Source: Nocardiopsis potens DSM 45234 (GTDB lineage: Bacteria; Actinomycetota; Actinomycetes; Streptosporangiales; Streptosporangiaceae). Taken from it: 64,000 nt of DNA. A model generated the notes under the pieces. The model was not told the DNA's origin. It was given only the letters and a program-made list of their open reading frames with translations, and made no database searches. The stretch spans positions 1 to 64,000 of the forward strand of contig NZ_ANBB01000062.1 of assembly GCF_000341105.1 (NCBI RefSeq). Reading direction: 5' to 3'. Shown here piece after piece: positions 23,735 to 33,481 of the stretch. A program made the translations under genes and the position numbers. Every line of letters starts with the position of its first letter. The first letter of the stretch is position 1.

Positions 23735-24837
23735 GCGAAGCGGACCTGCTCTACACCGAGATCGAAGAGGAGCTGCGGGCCAGCGTGCGGGCGCTGCTCG
23801 CGGACCGGTGCCCGGCGGAGTCGGTGCTCGCCCGGGTGGAGACCGACGAGGTGGCCGACCTGGAGCTGGCCAAGGAGCTCGCCGGGCTGGGCGCGACCGG
23901 CCTGCCGGTCCCCGAGGAGCTCGGCGGCGCCGGGGCGTCCTGGCGGGAGGCCTCGGTCGTCGCCGAGGAGCTGGGCCGGGCCGCCGCCCCGGTGCCGTTC
24001 CTGGGCGGGGCGGTGCTGTCCGCCGCGGCGCTGCTGGAGGCCGGCGGAGCGGGCGGGGAGGTGCTCTCCGGGATCGCCGACGGGACGTCCATCGCGGCGC
24101 TGGCGGTCCCGCTGGGCACCCCGCCCGGCGCCGGGTACCCGTCGGCGGTGCGGGCCGAGGGCGGCCTGCTCACCGGCGCGGTCCCCGGGGTGGTCGACGC
24201 GCTCGCCGCCGACGTGCTGCTGGTGCCGGCCGCCGGCCCGGACGGCCCCGCCCTGTACCGGGTGGAGGCCGCCGACGCCGCGCGGACGGCCGTGGTCAGC
24301 CTGGACCTCACCCGGCCGCTGGCCGACCTCGCGCTGGACGGCGCGCCGGGGACCCTGCTCGCCTCCGGTGCCGACGCGGAGCGCGCGCTGCGCACCGCGC
24401 TGTCCACCGGCGCCGCCCTGCTCGCCGCCGAGCAGCTCGGCGTCGCCGAGTGGGCGCTGTCCACCACCGTCGACTACCTCAAGACCCGCACCCAGTTCGG
24501 CCGGCCGGTGGGCTCCTTCCAGGCGCTCAAGCACCGCCTGGCCGACCTGTGGGTCTCCGTCTCCCAGGCGCGCGCCGTGGTCCGGGCCGCCGCCTCCACC
24601 GCCGGCACCGGGGGCGCCGAGGCCGAGCTGAACGCCTCCCTGGCCCAGGCCTTCGTGTCCGGTGTCGCGGTGAAGGCCGCCGAGGAGGCCGTCCAGCTGC
24701 ACGGCGGCATCGGCTTCACCTGGGAGCACCCGGCCCACCTCTACCTGAAGCGGGCCAAGAGCGACGCCATCGCCCTGGGCACCGCCGACCGGCACCGCCT
24801 GGCCCTGGCCGCCCTGGTGGACCTGGCCCCGGCCTGA
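23731..24837 (+). CDS. Acyl-CoA dehydrogenase, FadE-type subunit 2
   Basis: Shorter ACAD of 368 residues, starting at GTG 23731, which overlaps the upstream stop (GTGA). The middle β domain is reduced. The C-terminal domain has the FAD-adenine motif TRTQFGRPVGSFQALKHRLADL and HGGIGFTWEHPAHLYLKRAK. The strict translational coupling and the divergent, shortened sequence suggest it is the partner subunit of the preceding dehydrogenase rather than an independent enzyme. Confidence 0.88.
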   Translation: MSEADLLYTEIEEELRASVRALLADRCPAESVLARVETDEVADLELAKELAGLGATGLPVPEELGGAGASWREASVVAEELGRAAAPVPFLGGAVLSAAALLEAGGAGGEVLSGIADGTSIAALAVPLGTPPGAGYPSAVRAEGGLLTGAVPGVVDALAADVLLVPAAGPDGPALYRVEAADAARTAVVSLDLTRPLADLALDGAPGTLLASGADAERALRTALSTGAALLAAEQLGVAEWALSTTVDYLKTRTQFGRPVGSFQALKHRLADLWVSVSQARAVVRAAASTAGTGGAEAELNASLAQAFVSGVAVKAAEEAVQLHGGIGFTWEHPAHLYLKRAKSDAIALGTADRHRLALAALVDLAPA

Positions 24838-24843
24838 CCGCTC

Positions 24844-24876
24844 CGGCCGCGGCCGGTACCGGACCGGCCGCGGCCG
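24844..24876 (+). terminator. Hairpin ending the dehydrogenase operon
   Basis: CGGCCGCGGCCGGT (24844-24857) pairs perfectly with ACCGGCCGCGGCCG (24863-24876) over 5 bases, starting 6 bases past the stop codon. Confidence 0.7.
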
Positions 24877-24940
24877 CGCCGTCGGCCCGGGGCGGGGCAA
24901 TAGGCTGGCACGGACCCGGACGTCCGACGCAGGAGAACCC

Positions 24941-25762
24941 ATGACCGACGAACCGGCGCGCCCCGGCGCCCCCGCCCCGGCCGGGATCGACACCTCCGTC
25001 TCCCATGTCGCCCGGATCTGGAACTACTGGCTCGGCGGCCGGGACAACTACCCGGTCGACCGGCAGGTCGGCGACGAGATCCTGCGGATCCTGCCCGAGG
25101 TCGCCGACCTGGCCCGCGCCTCGCGGGCGTTCCTGATCCGCGCCGTCACCCACCTGGCCCGGGAGGCGGGGGCCCGGCAGTTCCTGGACATCGGCACCGG
25201 GCTGCCCACCGCGAACAACACCCACGAGATCGCCCAGGCCGCGGCCCCCGAGTCGCGGATCGTCTACGTCGACAACGACCCGCTGGTGCTGGTGCACGCC
25301 AACGCGCTGCTCACCGGCACCGCCGAGGGCGCCACCGCCTACATCGACGCGGACCTGCGCGACCCCGCGGCGATCCTGGAGAAGGCCGCGGAGACCCTGG
25401 ACATGTCCCGGCCGGTGGTGCTGCTGCTGATGGGCATCGTCGAGTTCATCACCGACGACGCCGAGGCGCAGGCGGTCGTCGAGCACCTCACCGGCGCGCT
25501 GCCCTCCGGGAGCCACGTGGTGTTCTACGACGGCACCGCGGTGGTCCACCCCGAGCGCTCCGCCGAGGTCGCCGCCGCCTGGAACGCCACCGGCAACGCC
25601 CCGCTGGTGCTGCGCTCCCCCGAGCGGATGGCCGGGTTCTTCACCGGCCTGGAGCTCCTGGAGCCCGGCCTGGTCCCGCTGAACCGCTGGCGGCCCGGCC
25701 CGGTCGAGGTCGGAGCCGACCGCGACGTGGACGCCTACTGCGCCGTCGCCCGCGTCCCCTAG
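24941..25762 (+). CDS. SAM-dependent methyltransferase, DUF574 family
   Basis: 273-residue protein of the actinobacterial DUF574 (Methyltransf_19) family. The diagnostic N-terminal segment HVARIWNYWLGGRDNYPVDR is present, then the SAM-binding FLDIGTGLPTANNTHEIAQ, VYVDNDPLVLVHANALL and the VVLLLMGIVEFI core. The family is large in filamentous actinomycetes and mostly without known substrates. AGGAGA precedes the ATG. It stands alone after a strong terminator and converges on ltaE. Confidence 0.9.
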   Translation: MTDEPARPGAPAPAGIDTSVSHVARIWNYWLGGRDNYPVDRQVGDEILRILPEVADLARASRAFLIRAVTHLAREAGARQFLDIGTGLPTANNTHEIAQAAAPESRIVYVDNDPLVLVHANALLTGTAEGATAYIDADLRDPAAILEKAAETLDMSRPVVLLLMGIVEFITDDAEAQAVVEHLTGALPSGSHVVFYDGTAVVHPERSAEVAAAWNATGNAPLVLRSPERMAGFFTGLELLEPGLVPLNRWRPGPVEVGADRDVDAYCAVARVP

Positions 25763-25819
25763 GCCTCCGGCGGGGAAAGGTCCTCCGCGGCGTCGCGGCC
25801 ACCGCCCGGGGGGCGGGCC

Positions 25820-26842
<1,023 letters not shown>

Positions 26843-26988
26843 GGAGTGCTCCCGTCGTTCCGCGGCCCGGCGCCCGCGCCCGGGCGCCCCTCCTGAAGAT
26901 GCGCCCCCACCCTATTGGCGGCGGGGGCCGGGCCCGCGAGGCGGGGCGGCCGGAACGGGCGCCGCGAACCGCCGCCCGCCCGCTCCCC

Positions 26989-27052
26989 CGATGATCTTGA
27001 CGTTGCGGGGGTATCAGAGCGCTCTGATACCCCCGCAACGTCAAGATCATCG
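26989..27052. repeat. 64-bp perfect palindrome, no spacer
   Basis: Positions 26989-27020 and 27021-27052 are perfectly complementary 32-base arms with no loop. The outer end reads CGATGATCTTGACGTTG and the centre CAGAGCGCTCTG. It lies 11 bases past the bioN stop codon and about 150 bases upstream of ltaE, so it may terminate the biotin operon. Its outer TGATCTTG motif matches the long inverted repeat at 6523-6612. Confidence 0.88.
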
Positions 27053-27063
27053 CCCTGGGGCGA

Positions 27064-27663
27064 CTAGTCGATGCCGCGTGCGGTCATCGCCTCGCCCATC
27101 GCCTCGGCGGAGCGGATCATCCCGACGATGACCGGGACCACCAGCAGGTGCGGGCGCCCGCGCAGGCCGCGGGCGATGTAGGCCTCCTTGGAGGCGCGCC
27201 AGGAGTCGGCGACCAGCGGCACGGACCGCACGGTCAGCGCGAGCACCAGGGCGATCCGGCGGGGGTCGGCGCCCAGCCGGCCCAGCGGCCGGGCCAGCCG
27301 CTCGAACAGCGCGAGCATCTCGGCGACCCGGGTGGTGAAGGTGACCAGGCCGGCCAGCAGGACCGCGGAGGTCATCAGCAGGCAGACCCGGAGCGCCGCC
27401 CGGCCGTCCCCGGCCAGCAGCTGGAACAGCCCGATCAGGGCGAGGAAGGGGATCAGCGGGCGGAGCAGGCCCAGGGCGCGGCGCAGCCCCAGCCCGGTGA
27501 GCGGGTACAGGGCCAGGGCGGCCAGGGACGCGGCCAGTCCGGCCCAGGGGTCGCGGACCGCGACCACCGCGGTGACCAGCACGAGCAGGGCGAGCAGTTT
27601 CAGGCCGGCCGGCGCCCGGTGCAGCACCGATCCGCCGGGCGCGTACAGGCCCAGGACGTTCAC
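27064..27663 (-). CDS. bioN: Energy-coupling factor transmembrane protein (BioN/EcfT-like)
   Basis: 199-residue membrane scaffold of an ECF importer. It has several hydrophobic helices and a cytoplasmic coupling region with the two conserved Ala-Arg-Gly motifs, YIARGLRGR and TARGID at the very C-terminus, which dock to the ATPase. Its GTG start overlaps the bioM stop (GTGA). With bioM and bioY it forms a dedicated biotin import operon. Confidence 0.9.
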   Translation of the reverse strand: MNVLGLYAPGGSVLHRAPAGLKLLALLVLVTAVVAVRDPWAGLAASLAALALYPLTGLGLRRALGLLRPLIPFLALIGLFQLLAGDGRAALRVCLLMTSAVLLAGLVTFTTRVAEMLALFERLARPLGRLGADPRRIALVLALTVRSVPLVADSWRASKEAYIARGLRGRPHLLVVPVIVGMIRSAEAMGEAMTARGID

Positions 27664-28379
27664 CGCCCGGCCTCCCCGCCGGCCGCCGGCTCCCCGGCCT
27701 CTGCGGCGCGCCGCTCCATCAGGGCGATGTAGTGCGCGGCGGCGGGCTCCGGCGCGCCGTCGAAGACGATCCGGCCGCCGTCCATCACCAGCACCCGGTC
27801 GAAGCCGGCGAGCGTGTCCAGCTGGTGGGTGAGGAGCACGACCTGCTGCGGCAGGGCGCGCAGGGTGCGCTCGACGACCTTGGTGTTGTGCAGGTCGAGC
27901 AGGGTGGTGGGCTCGTCGCAGACCAGGATCTCCGGCTCGGTGACCAGGACCGAGGCCAGGGCGAGCATCTGCTTCTGCCCGCCGGACAGCAGGTGCGCGG
28001 GGTGGTCGCGGTGGTCGGCGAGGCCGTGCCGGCGGAGGATCTCCTCGACCCGCCGCTCGGCGTCGCCGCCCCGGGCGCCGCGGATTCCGAGGGCGACGTC
28101 CTCGGCCACGGTGGGCATCAGGATCTGCGTGGCGGCGTCGGAGAAGACGAAGCCGACGCGGCGCCGGATCTCCTTGGCGTGCCGGCGGGTGTCCAGGCCG
28201 TCGAGGAGCACGCTGCCCGAGTCGGGCACGACCAGGCCGTTGAGGGTGCGCGCGAGGGTGGACTTGCCGGAGCCGTTCGCGCCGATCAGGCCGATGCGGT
28301 GCTCGGCGAGGTCGAGCGTGACGTCGCGGAGGACGGTGCGCCCGTCGTAGGCGTGCGTGACGTTGCGCAGCTGGAGCAT
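27660..28379 (-). CDS. bioM: ECF transporter ATPase (BioM-like)
   Basis: 239-residue ABC ATPase. Walker A is GANGSGKST, the signature is LSGGQKQ, Walker B is ILVCDEPT with the following TLLDLHN, and the switch His is in LLTHQLD. The Q-loop region reads FVFSDAATQ, a common ECF variant. It drives biotin uptake together with BioN and BioY. It lies 88 bases downstream of bioY and is translationally coupled to bioN. Confidence 0.9.
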   Translation of the reverse strand: MLQLRNVTHAYDGRTVLRDVTLDLAEHRIGLIGANGSGKSTLARTLNGLVVPDSGSVLLDGLDTRRHAKEIRRRVGFVFSDAATQILMPTVAEDVALGIRGARGGDAERRVEEILRRHGLADHRDHPAHLLSGGQKQMLALASVLVTEPEILVCDEPTTLLDLHNTKVVERTLRALPQQVVLLTHQLDTLAGFDRVLVMDGGRIVFDGAPEPAAAHYIALMERRAAEAGEPAAGGEAGR

Positions 28380-28467
28380 GGGGTCGGGGACTCCTGGGGT
28401 CGGGGCCGTCCGGGCGGCCGGTCCTGCGCCGCCCGGGCGGCGGTGCCGGGTGCGGTCCGGGGCCGCG

Positions 28468-29139
28468 TCAGTCGGTCCCGTTCCGGGTCCCGGCGCCGTT
28501 CTCCTCGTTCCGCCCGGTGCGCCCGGCGTCCTCGCCCGCGGCGGGCGCCGCCTCGACCCGGCGGCCGGCCGGCGGCACCGGGTAGGCGCGGTGCACGGCC
28601 GCGGCGATCGCGGCGGCCAGCGCCGCCTTCACCAGGTCGCCGGGGAGGAAGACGCCGACCCCGAGCATGGTGGCGACCAGGGCGTCGCCGGTGTAGACCG
28701 CGGTCCAGGGCACCCCGAACAGGTAGACCACGCCGATGCCGCCGATGACGTTGAAGCAGAACCCGCCCCAGAACCGGTACTTGGCCATGAACAGGGTGGA
28801 GAGCAGGCCGATGACCAGCGCGCCGGCGACCCAGCCGAGCATGTAGCCGCCGGTGGGGCCGACGAACGGCTCGACGCCGCCGCGCCCGCCGGGCAGCAGC
28901 GGCAGGCCGGCCAGGACCAGCGCGAGGAAGGTGAGCACCGACAGGGTTCCGCGCTTGGCGCCGAGGATCGCGGGGGCGAGCATGACGCCGAGCGTCTGCA
29001 GCGTGATCGGGACCGGGCCGACGGGGATGGCCAGCGGCATGCTGAGCACGGCCAGCAGCGCGGCGAACACCGCGACCAGGGCGAGGTCCCGAGCGGTCAG
29101 GCCGCGGTGGCGGGCGGGGGCGGGAGAGGTGTCGGGCAT
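28468..29139 (-). CDS. bioY: Biotin transporter substrate-binding subunit BioY
   Basis: 223-residue integral membrane S-component that binds biotin. BioY hallmarks are GPVPITLQTLGVMLAPAILG, GGYMLGWVAGALVIG and GVPWTAVYTGDALVATMLGVGVFLPGDLVKA. The C-terminal ~35 residues are a hydrophilic acidic/Pro/Ala tail. ATG 29139 is preceded by AGGAAGAG; the open frame continues far upstream but is not coding. It is the first gene of the bioY-bioM-bioN operon. Confidence 0.92.
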   Translation of the reverse strand: MPDTSPAPARHRGLTARDLALVAVFAALLAVLSMPLAIPVGPVPITLQTLGVMLAPAILGAKRGTLSVLTFLALVLAGLPLLPGGRGGVEPFVGPTGGYMLGWVAGALVIGLLSTLFMAKYRFWGGFCFNVIGGIGVVYLFGVPWTAVYTGDALVATMLGVGVFLPGDLVKAALAAAIAAAVHRAYPVPPAGRRVEAAPAAGEDAGRTGRNEENGAGTRNGTD

Positions 29140-29477
29140 GGCTCTTCCTGTCGTCGTGGTCGTGCAGGTCAGAGAGGAGATGCCCACCCATTGTCCGCTA
29201 TGCCCCGTTCCCCGGTCGGCTGTGGGGTGGCACAGCTTTTCGGCCCCGTTCTTTGTCCGCCGCGGCCTCCGGCGACACGCCCCGGCCGCCTCCCGCCGGA
29301 GGCCGGAACCGCTGCTGGGAGGAGCCCGCCCGGCCGGCGGCCGCCGAGACCACCGGGACGGCCGAACGGGCGTCCGCGCGGCGGCCCCTCCGCCGCGCCC
29401 CGGGCCGCCCCGTCCGCGGGGCATCGCCTGCGGGGCGTCCCTCTCGCGGAGAAGGGGAGGAGGGCGCGGCGGCGGCC
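29140..29477. other. Intergenic region upstream of bioY
   Basis: About 340 bases. It includes the bioY ribosome site and presumably its promoter near 29170-29250 (relatively AT-richer), then GC-rich sequence to the lactonase stop. I see no BirA- or BioQ-like dyad, riboswitch or gene. Confidence 0.4.
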
Positions 29478-30530
29478 TCAGTCGGCGGCGGGGAGTACGC
29501 AGGCGGGGTCGGGGACCTCCAGTTCGGAGACGGGTGCCCCGGGGACTCCGGTCACCGGGTCCAGGGGGAGGGAGGTGAGCGTGCCGGAGTTCTGGTTGGC
29601 CGCGATCAGGTGGCCGTCGGCCAGGGCGAAGTGGCGGGGCCAGGCGCCGCCGGTCGGGGCGTCGGCGAGGTGGTGCAGGGACGCGCCGCCGTCCCGCACC
29701 GCGAAGGCGGCGACGGCGTCCGGGCCGCGGAGCGAGACGTAGAGCCGGTCGCCCACCGGGGAGAGCGCGATCTCGCCCGGGTAGGCGGTGCCTGCCGCGC
29801 CGGAGGCCGGAACGGAGGCCACCGGCCGGGCCCGGGCGGTCCGCGGGTCCCAGCGCAGCACGTGCACCCGGGCGTCCAGCTCGCCCGCGACGTAGATGTG
29901 GCCGGAGGGGTGCACGGCCATGTGCCGGGGGCCGGTGCCCGCCGGCAGCCGGGCGGCGGTTCCGGCCGGGCCCACCGGGTCGGCGCGGTCCGGGTCGAAG
30001 GGGTGGCAGCGCAGCTCGTCGGTGCCGAGGTCGGCGATGAGCAGGTGGCGGCCGCCGGGGGCGAGCGCGGTGCTGTGCGCGTGCGGGCCGGCCTGGCGGT
30101 CGGCGACCGGGCCGGACCCGGTGTGGGCGATCCGGGCGACCGCCTCCCCCGGGGCGGGGCCGTCCAGCGCGTGCACGCTGACCGAGCCGTCGGCGTAGTT
30201 GGCGGCGACTGCGTGCCGGCCCGCCGGGTGCACCAGCACGTGGCAGGGCGAGCCGCCGCCGGTCCCGGCCTGCCACAGCGGCCCGGCCGGGCCGCCCGCG
30301 CCGAGGGCGAAGCAGGCGATCCCGCCGTCGGCCCGCTCGGCGACCGCGAGCAGCCGGTTCCCGTCGGGGTGGAGCGCCAGGAAGGACGGGCCGACCGCGC
30401 CGATCGCGGCCCCTCCCCCGGTGAGCTCCCCGGTCCGGGTGTCCAGCCGCGCGGTGTACACGCCCGCGCCTCCGCCCTCCGGCTCGGACCCGGGGGTGTA
30501 GGTGCCGATCCACAGCGGCCGTTCGCTCAT
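29478..30530 (-). CDS. Lactonase family protein (6-phosphogluconolactonase-like β-propeller)
   Basis: 350-residue seven-bladed propeller of the YbhE/Lactonase (PF10282) family. The start LWIGTYTPGSEPEGGGAGVYTARLD, the repeated strands LALHPDGNRLLAVAE, GRHAVAANYADGSVSVHALD, the PHAHSTAL and TGPRHMAVHPSG segments and PRHFALADGHLIAANQNSGTL are typical. It could hydrolyse 6-phosphogluconolactone or another sugar lactone; the sequence does not decide. No signal peptide. It follows the AsnC regulator in the same direction by about 70 bases and may share its transcript. Confidence 0.85.
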   Translation of the reverse strand: MSERPLWIGTYTPGSEPEGGGAGVYTARLDTRTGELTGGGAAIGAVGPSFLALHPDGNRLLAVAERADGGIACFALGAGGPAGPLWQAGTGGGSPCHVLVHPAGRHAVAANYADGSVSVHALDGPAPGEAVARIAHTGSGPVADRQAGPHAHSTALAPGGRHLLIADLGTDELRCHPFDPDRADPVGPAGTAARLPAGTGPRHMAVHPSGHIYVAGELDARVHVLRWDPRTARARPVASVPASGAAGTAYPGEIALSPVGDRLYVSLRGPDAVAAFAVRDGGASLHHLADAPTGGAWPRHFALADGHLIAANQNSGTLTSLPLDPVTGVPGAPVSELEVPDPACVLPAAD

Positions 30531-30602
30531 CGCAGACTCCTCACCTGGGGGCTCCCGACCGCTGCCGGGAGGCGGAAGCGGCGGCGGCCATCGGGGTCCC
30601 TT

Positions 30603-31649
30603 CTACACCGACGGCCGGGTCTCCGGGAAGGGCGGGCGGGCCTCTCCCAGCCGTCCGTCGCGGCGGTCGATCCAGTACCGGCGCAGGACGTCCAGCAGCA
30701 CCGAGGATCGCACGTCGGCCGCGCCGGGCATGCGGGCGAGGTCCTCGGTGAGGAATCGCCCCAGGTCGTTCTCGTCGCGGAAGACCCCGTGGTGGATGAC
30801 CGAGGCGGCGCCCGCCACCACCGACACGTAGCGCGCCGAGGGGTGCGCGGCCAGCCGCTCCGCGGTCCCGGCGATGGCCCCGGGGGCGAGGGTGAGCGAG
30901 AGGACCGCTTCCAGGTGCATGCCGAGGACCACCGGCTCCACTTCCACCCGGGGCCGGACGACCCCGCGCTCCAGCAGCGTCTGCACCAGCCGGTAGGCGG
31001 TGGACTGGCTGGTGCCGAGCTCGCGGGCGACGTCCCCGGAGCCCGCCCGGGCGTCGGCGTAGAGCAGCCGGGCCGCCGCGGTCTCCTCCGCGGACAGCGG
31101 GGCGGCGCCCTCCTCGACGTCCCCGGCCCCGCCCTCGGGCACGTGCAGCCGGTAGGGCTCCAGCGGGGCGAGCCGCTCGGCCGGCAGCCGGTCCAGCCGC
31201 CAGGCGTCCGCCCGGGTGACCGGCCGGAGCACCAGGTCGGACTGGGTGGAGCGGACGCCCTCCACCGAGGGGACGGTGCGGGTCAGCAGCTCGGCGACGT
31301 CGGCGCGGCCCGCGGGGTGGACCACGCAGTACACGTCGGCGCGGCCGGTGGCCACCGCGACGAGCTGGGTCTCCGGCCGGGCGGCGAGGCGGCGCGCCAC
31401 GTCCGGGGCGGCCCCGGGGACGGTGTGCAGCCAGATGTGGCTGGGGGTGGTGGCCCCGGACATCAGCGTCCAGTCGAGCTGCCCGATGACGCGGAGCAGG
31501 CCGTCGGCCTGGAGCCGGTTCAGCCGCCTGCCGACGGTGCTGGGCGAGGAGCCGAGCACCTCGGCGAGCGCGCTGCTGGGAGCCCGCGGCGCGTACTGCA
31601 GGGCCGCGACCAGGTCCAGATCGCGCTCGTCCAGTTGCTCTTCTCGCAC
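30603..31649 (-). CDS. Tandem Lrp/AsnC-family regulator
   Basis: About 348 residues with two complete AsnC units in series. The first helix-turn-helix is DERDLDLVAALQYAPR...ASSPSTVGRRLNRLQADGLL-like, followed by a RAM-type ligand domain. A second helix-turn-helix (AARLLYADARAGSGDVARELGTSQSTAYRLVQTLLERGVV) and a second ligand domain follow. Single-unit Lrp proteins are about 150 residues, so this is an internal duplication. I prefer GTG 31649: the frame upstream to 31721 is AT-rich and carries a plausible promoter. It is divergent from the AbgT/M20 pair, its probable target. Confidence 0.85.
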   Translation of the reverse strand: MREEQLDERDLDLVAALQYAPRAPSSALAEVLGSSPSTVGRRLNRLQADGLLRVIGQLDWTLMSGATTPSHIWLHTVPGAAPDVARRLAARPETQLVAVATGRADVYCVVHPAGRADVAELLTRTVPSVEGVRSTQSDLVLRPVTRADAWRLDRLPAERLAPLEPYRLHVPEGGAGDVEEGAAPLSAEETAAARLLYADARAGSGDVARELGTSQSTAYRLVQTLLERGVVRPRVEVEPVVLGMHLEAVLSLTLAPGAIAGTAERLAAHPSARYVSVVAGAASVIHHGVFRDENDLGRFLTEDLARMPGAADVRSSVLLDVLRRYWIDRRDGRLGEARPPFPETRPSV

Positions 31650-31829
31650 AGTCGGATCATAGCCACTATCGAGCTCGGCGAATCTGACTCGATCATGCAT
31701 TTTCGCGTTGATTCTTGACAAGAACCTCCACCTGGCAGGACTCTGAGCGGAAGCGCCCGGCCCCCGTCCTCCCCCGTCCGCCGGGCCGCCCCGTCCCCCT
31801 TCCCGTCCTCCCGACCGAGGAGTCCGCCG
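31650..31829. promoter_or_regulatory. Divergent promoter region AsnC / abgT-like
   Basis: 180 bases, AT-rich for this genome. On the minus strand TTGTCA (31722-31717) and CATGAT (31698-31693) are 18 bases apart, a possible promoter for the AsnC gene. Two GATCAT elements flank the spacer (31652-31657 and 31693-31698) and could be regulator half-sites. Assignment is tentative. Confidence 0.35.
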
Positions 31830-33395
31830 ATGGCCTCAGCCGGTGTCCGCCCGCAGCGGCGGCCGATGGCCGCACTGATGCGCGCCCTGCAGTTCATCGA
31901 GCGCGTCGGCAACAGGCTGCCGCACCCGTTCTGGCTGTTCACGATCATGGCCGTGCTGACCGTGCTGCTCAGCGCCGCGCTGAACGCACTGGGCGCCTCC
32001 GCGGTATCGCCCGCCGACGGCGAGACGGTCGAGGTGCGCAGCCTGCTCAGCGCCGAGGGCGCGCAGATGATGATCGGCGACGCGGTCGACAACTTCGCCT
32101 CGTTCCCGCCGCTCGCGCTGATCGTGGTGGTGATGCTGGGCGTCGCGGTCGCCGAGCGGGCCGGGCTGCTCAACGCCCTGCTCCGGGGCAGCGTCACCCG
32201 CGTCCCCCCGCAGCTGCTCACCTTCGCCCTCGCGCTCGCCGGGATCAGCGGGAGCATCGCCTCCGACGCGGCCTACGTCGTGCTCATCCCGCTGGGCGCC
32301 ATGGTGTTCAAGGCCGCGGGGCGCAGCCCGATCCTCGGCCTGGTGGTGGCGTTCGGGTCCATCTCGGCCGGCTACGACGCCTCGCTGCTGATCACCCCGG
32401 TCGACGCGCTCTTCGCCGGCCTGGTCACCAGCGCCGCCCAGGTCATCGACCCGCAGTACACCGTCACCCCGGTCGCCAACTGGTACTTCTCCGCGGTGAG
32501 CGCGATCCTGCTGGCGCTGGTCGTCACCGCGGTCGCCGAGCTGCTGCTGTCCCGGCGCGCCGCGGCCATGGAGGCCGGCGGCTCCGGCGGCGCGGCCGGG
32601 GAGGACGAGGAGGAGGGCGGCCTGGACGCCATGCGGCTCTCCGCCGGGGAGCGGCGCGGCCTGCTCCACTGCGGCATCGTGCTGGCCGTCGTGGTCGCGG
32701 CGTTCGCCGCGGCCCTCGCGCCGGCCGGCTCGCCGCTGCGCGGCCCGGAGGGCGGGGTGATGGACTCCCCCGTCATCACCGGGCTCGCCTTCCTCATCGG
32801 CATCATGTTCATGGTGCTGGGCGCGGTGTTCGGGCGCGCCGCCGGCACCCTGACCGAGGCCCGGGAGATCCCGGAGGCGATGGCGCAGGGCGTGCGCGAC
32901 CTGGCGCCGGTCATGGTGCTGTTCTTCGCCGCCTCCCAGTTCCTCGCCTACTTCGCCTGGACCGGGCTGGGCGAGGTGATCGCGATCAGGGGCGCCTCGG
33001 TGCTGGGCGACGCCGGCGTGCCCGTCCCGGTGCTGATCCTGGGCATGCTGGTGATCTGCTGCCTGCTGAACCTGATGATCACCAGCGGTTCGGCGATGCT
33101 CACCCTGGTCGCGCCGATCTTCGTGCCGATGTTCATGCTGCTGTCGATCCCCCCGGAGACCACCATGGCCGTCTACCGGGTGGCCGACTCGACCACCAAC
33201 GTGATCAGCCCGATGAGCCCCTACTTCGCGATGGCGCTCGGCTTCCTGCAGCGGTACCGGCGCGACGCCGGGATCGGCACGCTGCTGTCGATGACGCTGC
33301 CGCTGTCGGTGTGCATGCTGATCGGCTGGACGCTGCTGCTCCTGGGCTGGTGGGCGCTGGGCGTCCCGCTCGGCCCCGGGGCGCCGGTGCGCTGA
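31830..33395 (+). CDS. abgT: AbgT-family transporter (p-aminobenzoyl-glutamate/antimetabolite transporter)
   Basis: 521-residue membrane protein with the AbgT layout. It shows FIERVGNRLPHPFWLF, AGLLNALLRGSVTRVP, GISGSIASDAAYVVLIPLGAMVF, the SAGYDASLLITPVDALFAGL re-entrant segment, NLMITSGSAMLTLVAPIFVPMF and DSTTNVISPMSPYF. Characterised members either import p-aminobenzoyl-glutamate or export sulfonamides. An M20 glutamate carboxypeptidase gene follows 86 bases later in the same direction, which favours import and cleavage. GAGGAG lies before the ATG. Confidence 0.9.
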   Translation: MASAGVRPQRRPMAALMRALQFIERVGNRLPHPFWLFTIMAVLTVLLSAALNALGASAVSPADGETVEVRSLLSAEGAQMMIGDAVDNFASFPPLALIVVVMLGVAVAERAGLLNALLRGSVTRVPPQLLTFALALAGISGSIASDAAYVVLIPLGAMVFKAAGRSPILGLVVAFGSISAGYDASLLITPVDALFAGLVTSAAQVIDPQYTVTPVANWYFSAVSAILLALVVTAVAELLLSRRAAAMEAGGSGGAAGEDEEEGGLDAMRLSAGERRGLLHCGIVLAVVVAAFAAALAPAGSPLRGPEGGVMDSPVITGLAFLIGIMFMVLGAVFGRAAGTLTEAREIPEAMAQGVRDLAPVMVLFFAASQFLAYFAWTGLGEVIAIRGASVLGDAGVPVPVLILGMLVICCLLNLMITSGSAMLTLVAPIFVPMFMLLSIPPETTMAVYRVADSTTNVISPMSPYFAMALGFLQRYRRDAGIGTLLSMTLPLSVCMLIGWTLLLLGWWALGVPLGPGAPVR

Positions 33396-33481
33396 CCGCC
33401 CCCTCCCCTCCCCCGATTCCCCTCCCCCGACCGGCGGTGCAGCCGGAGAACGACGCAACCGGAGAACGAGAAGGTGACGAC

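Noticed and set aside
28380-29477. Riboswitch or biotin-repressor site near bioY
   Set aside because: No structured conserved leader or convincing BirA/BioQ dyad can be recognised.
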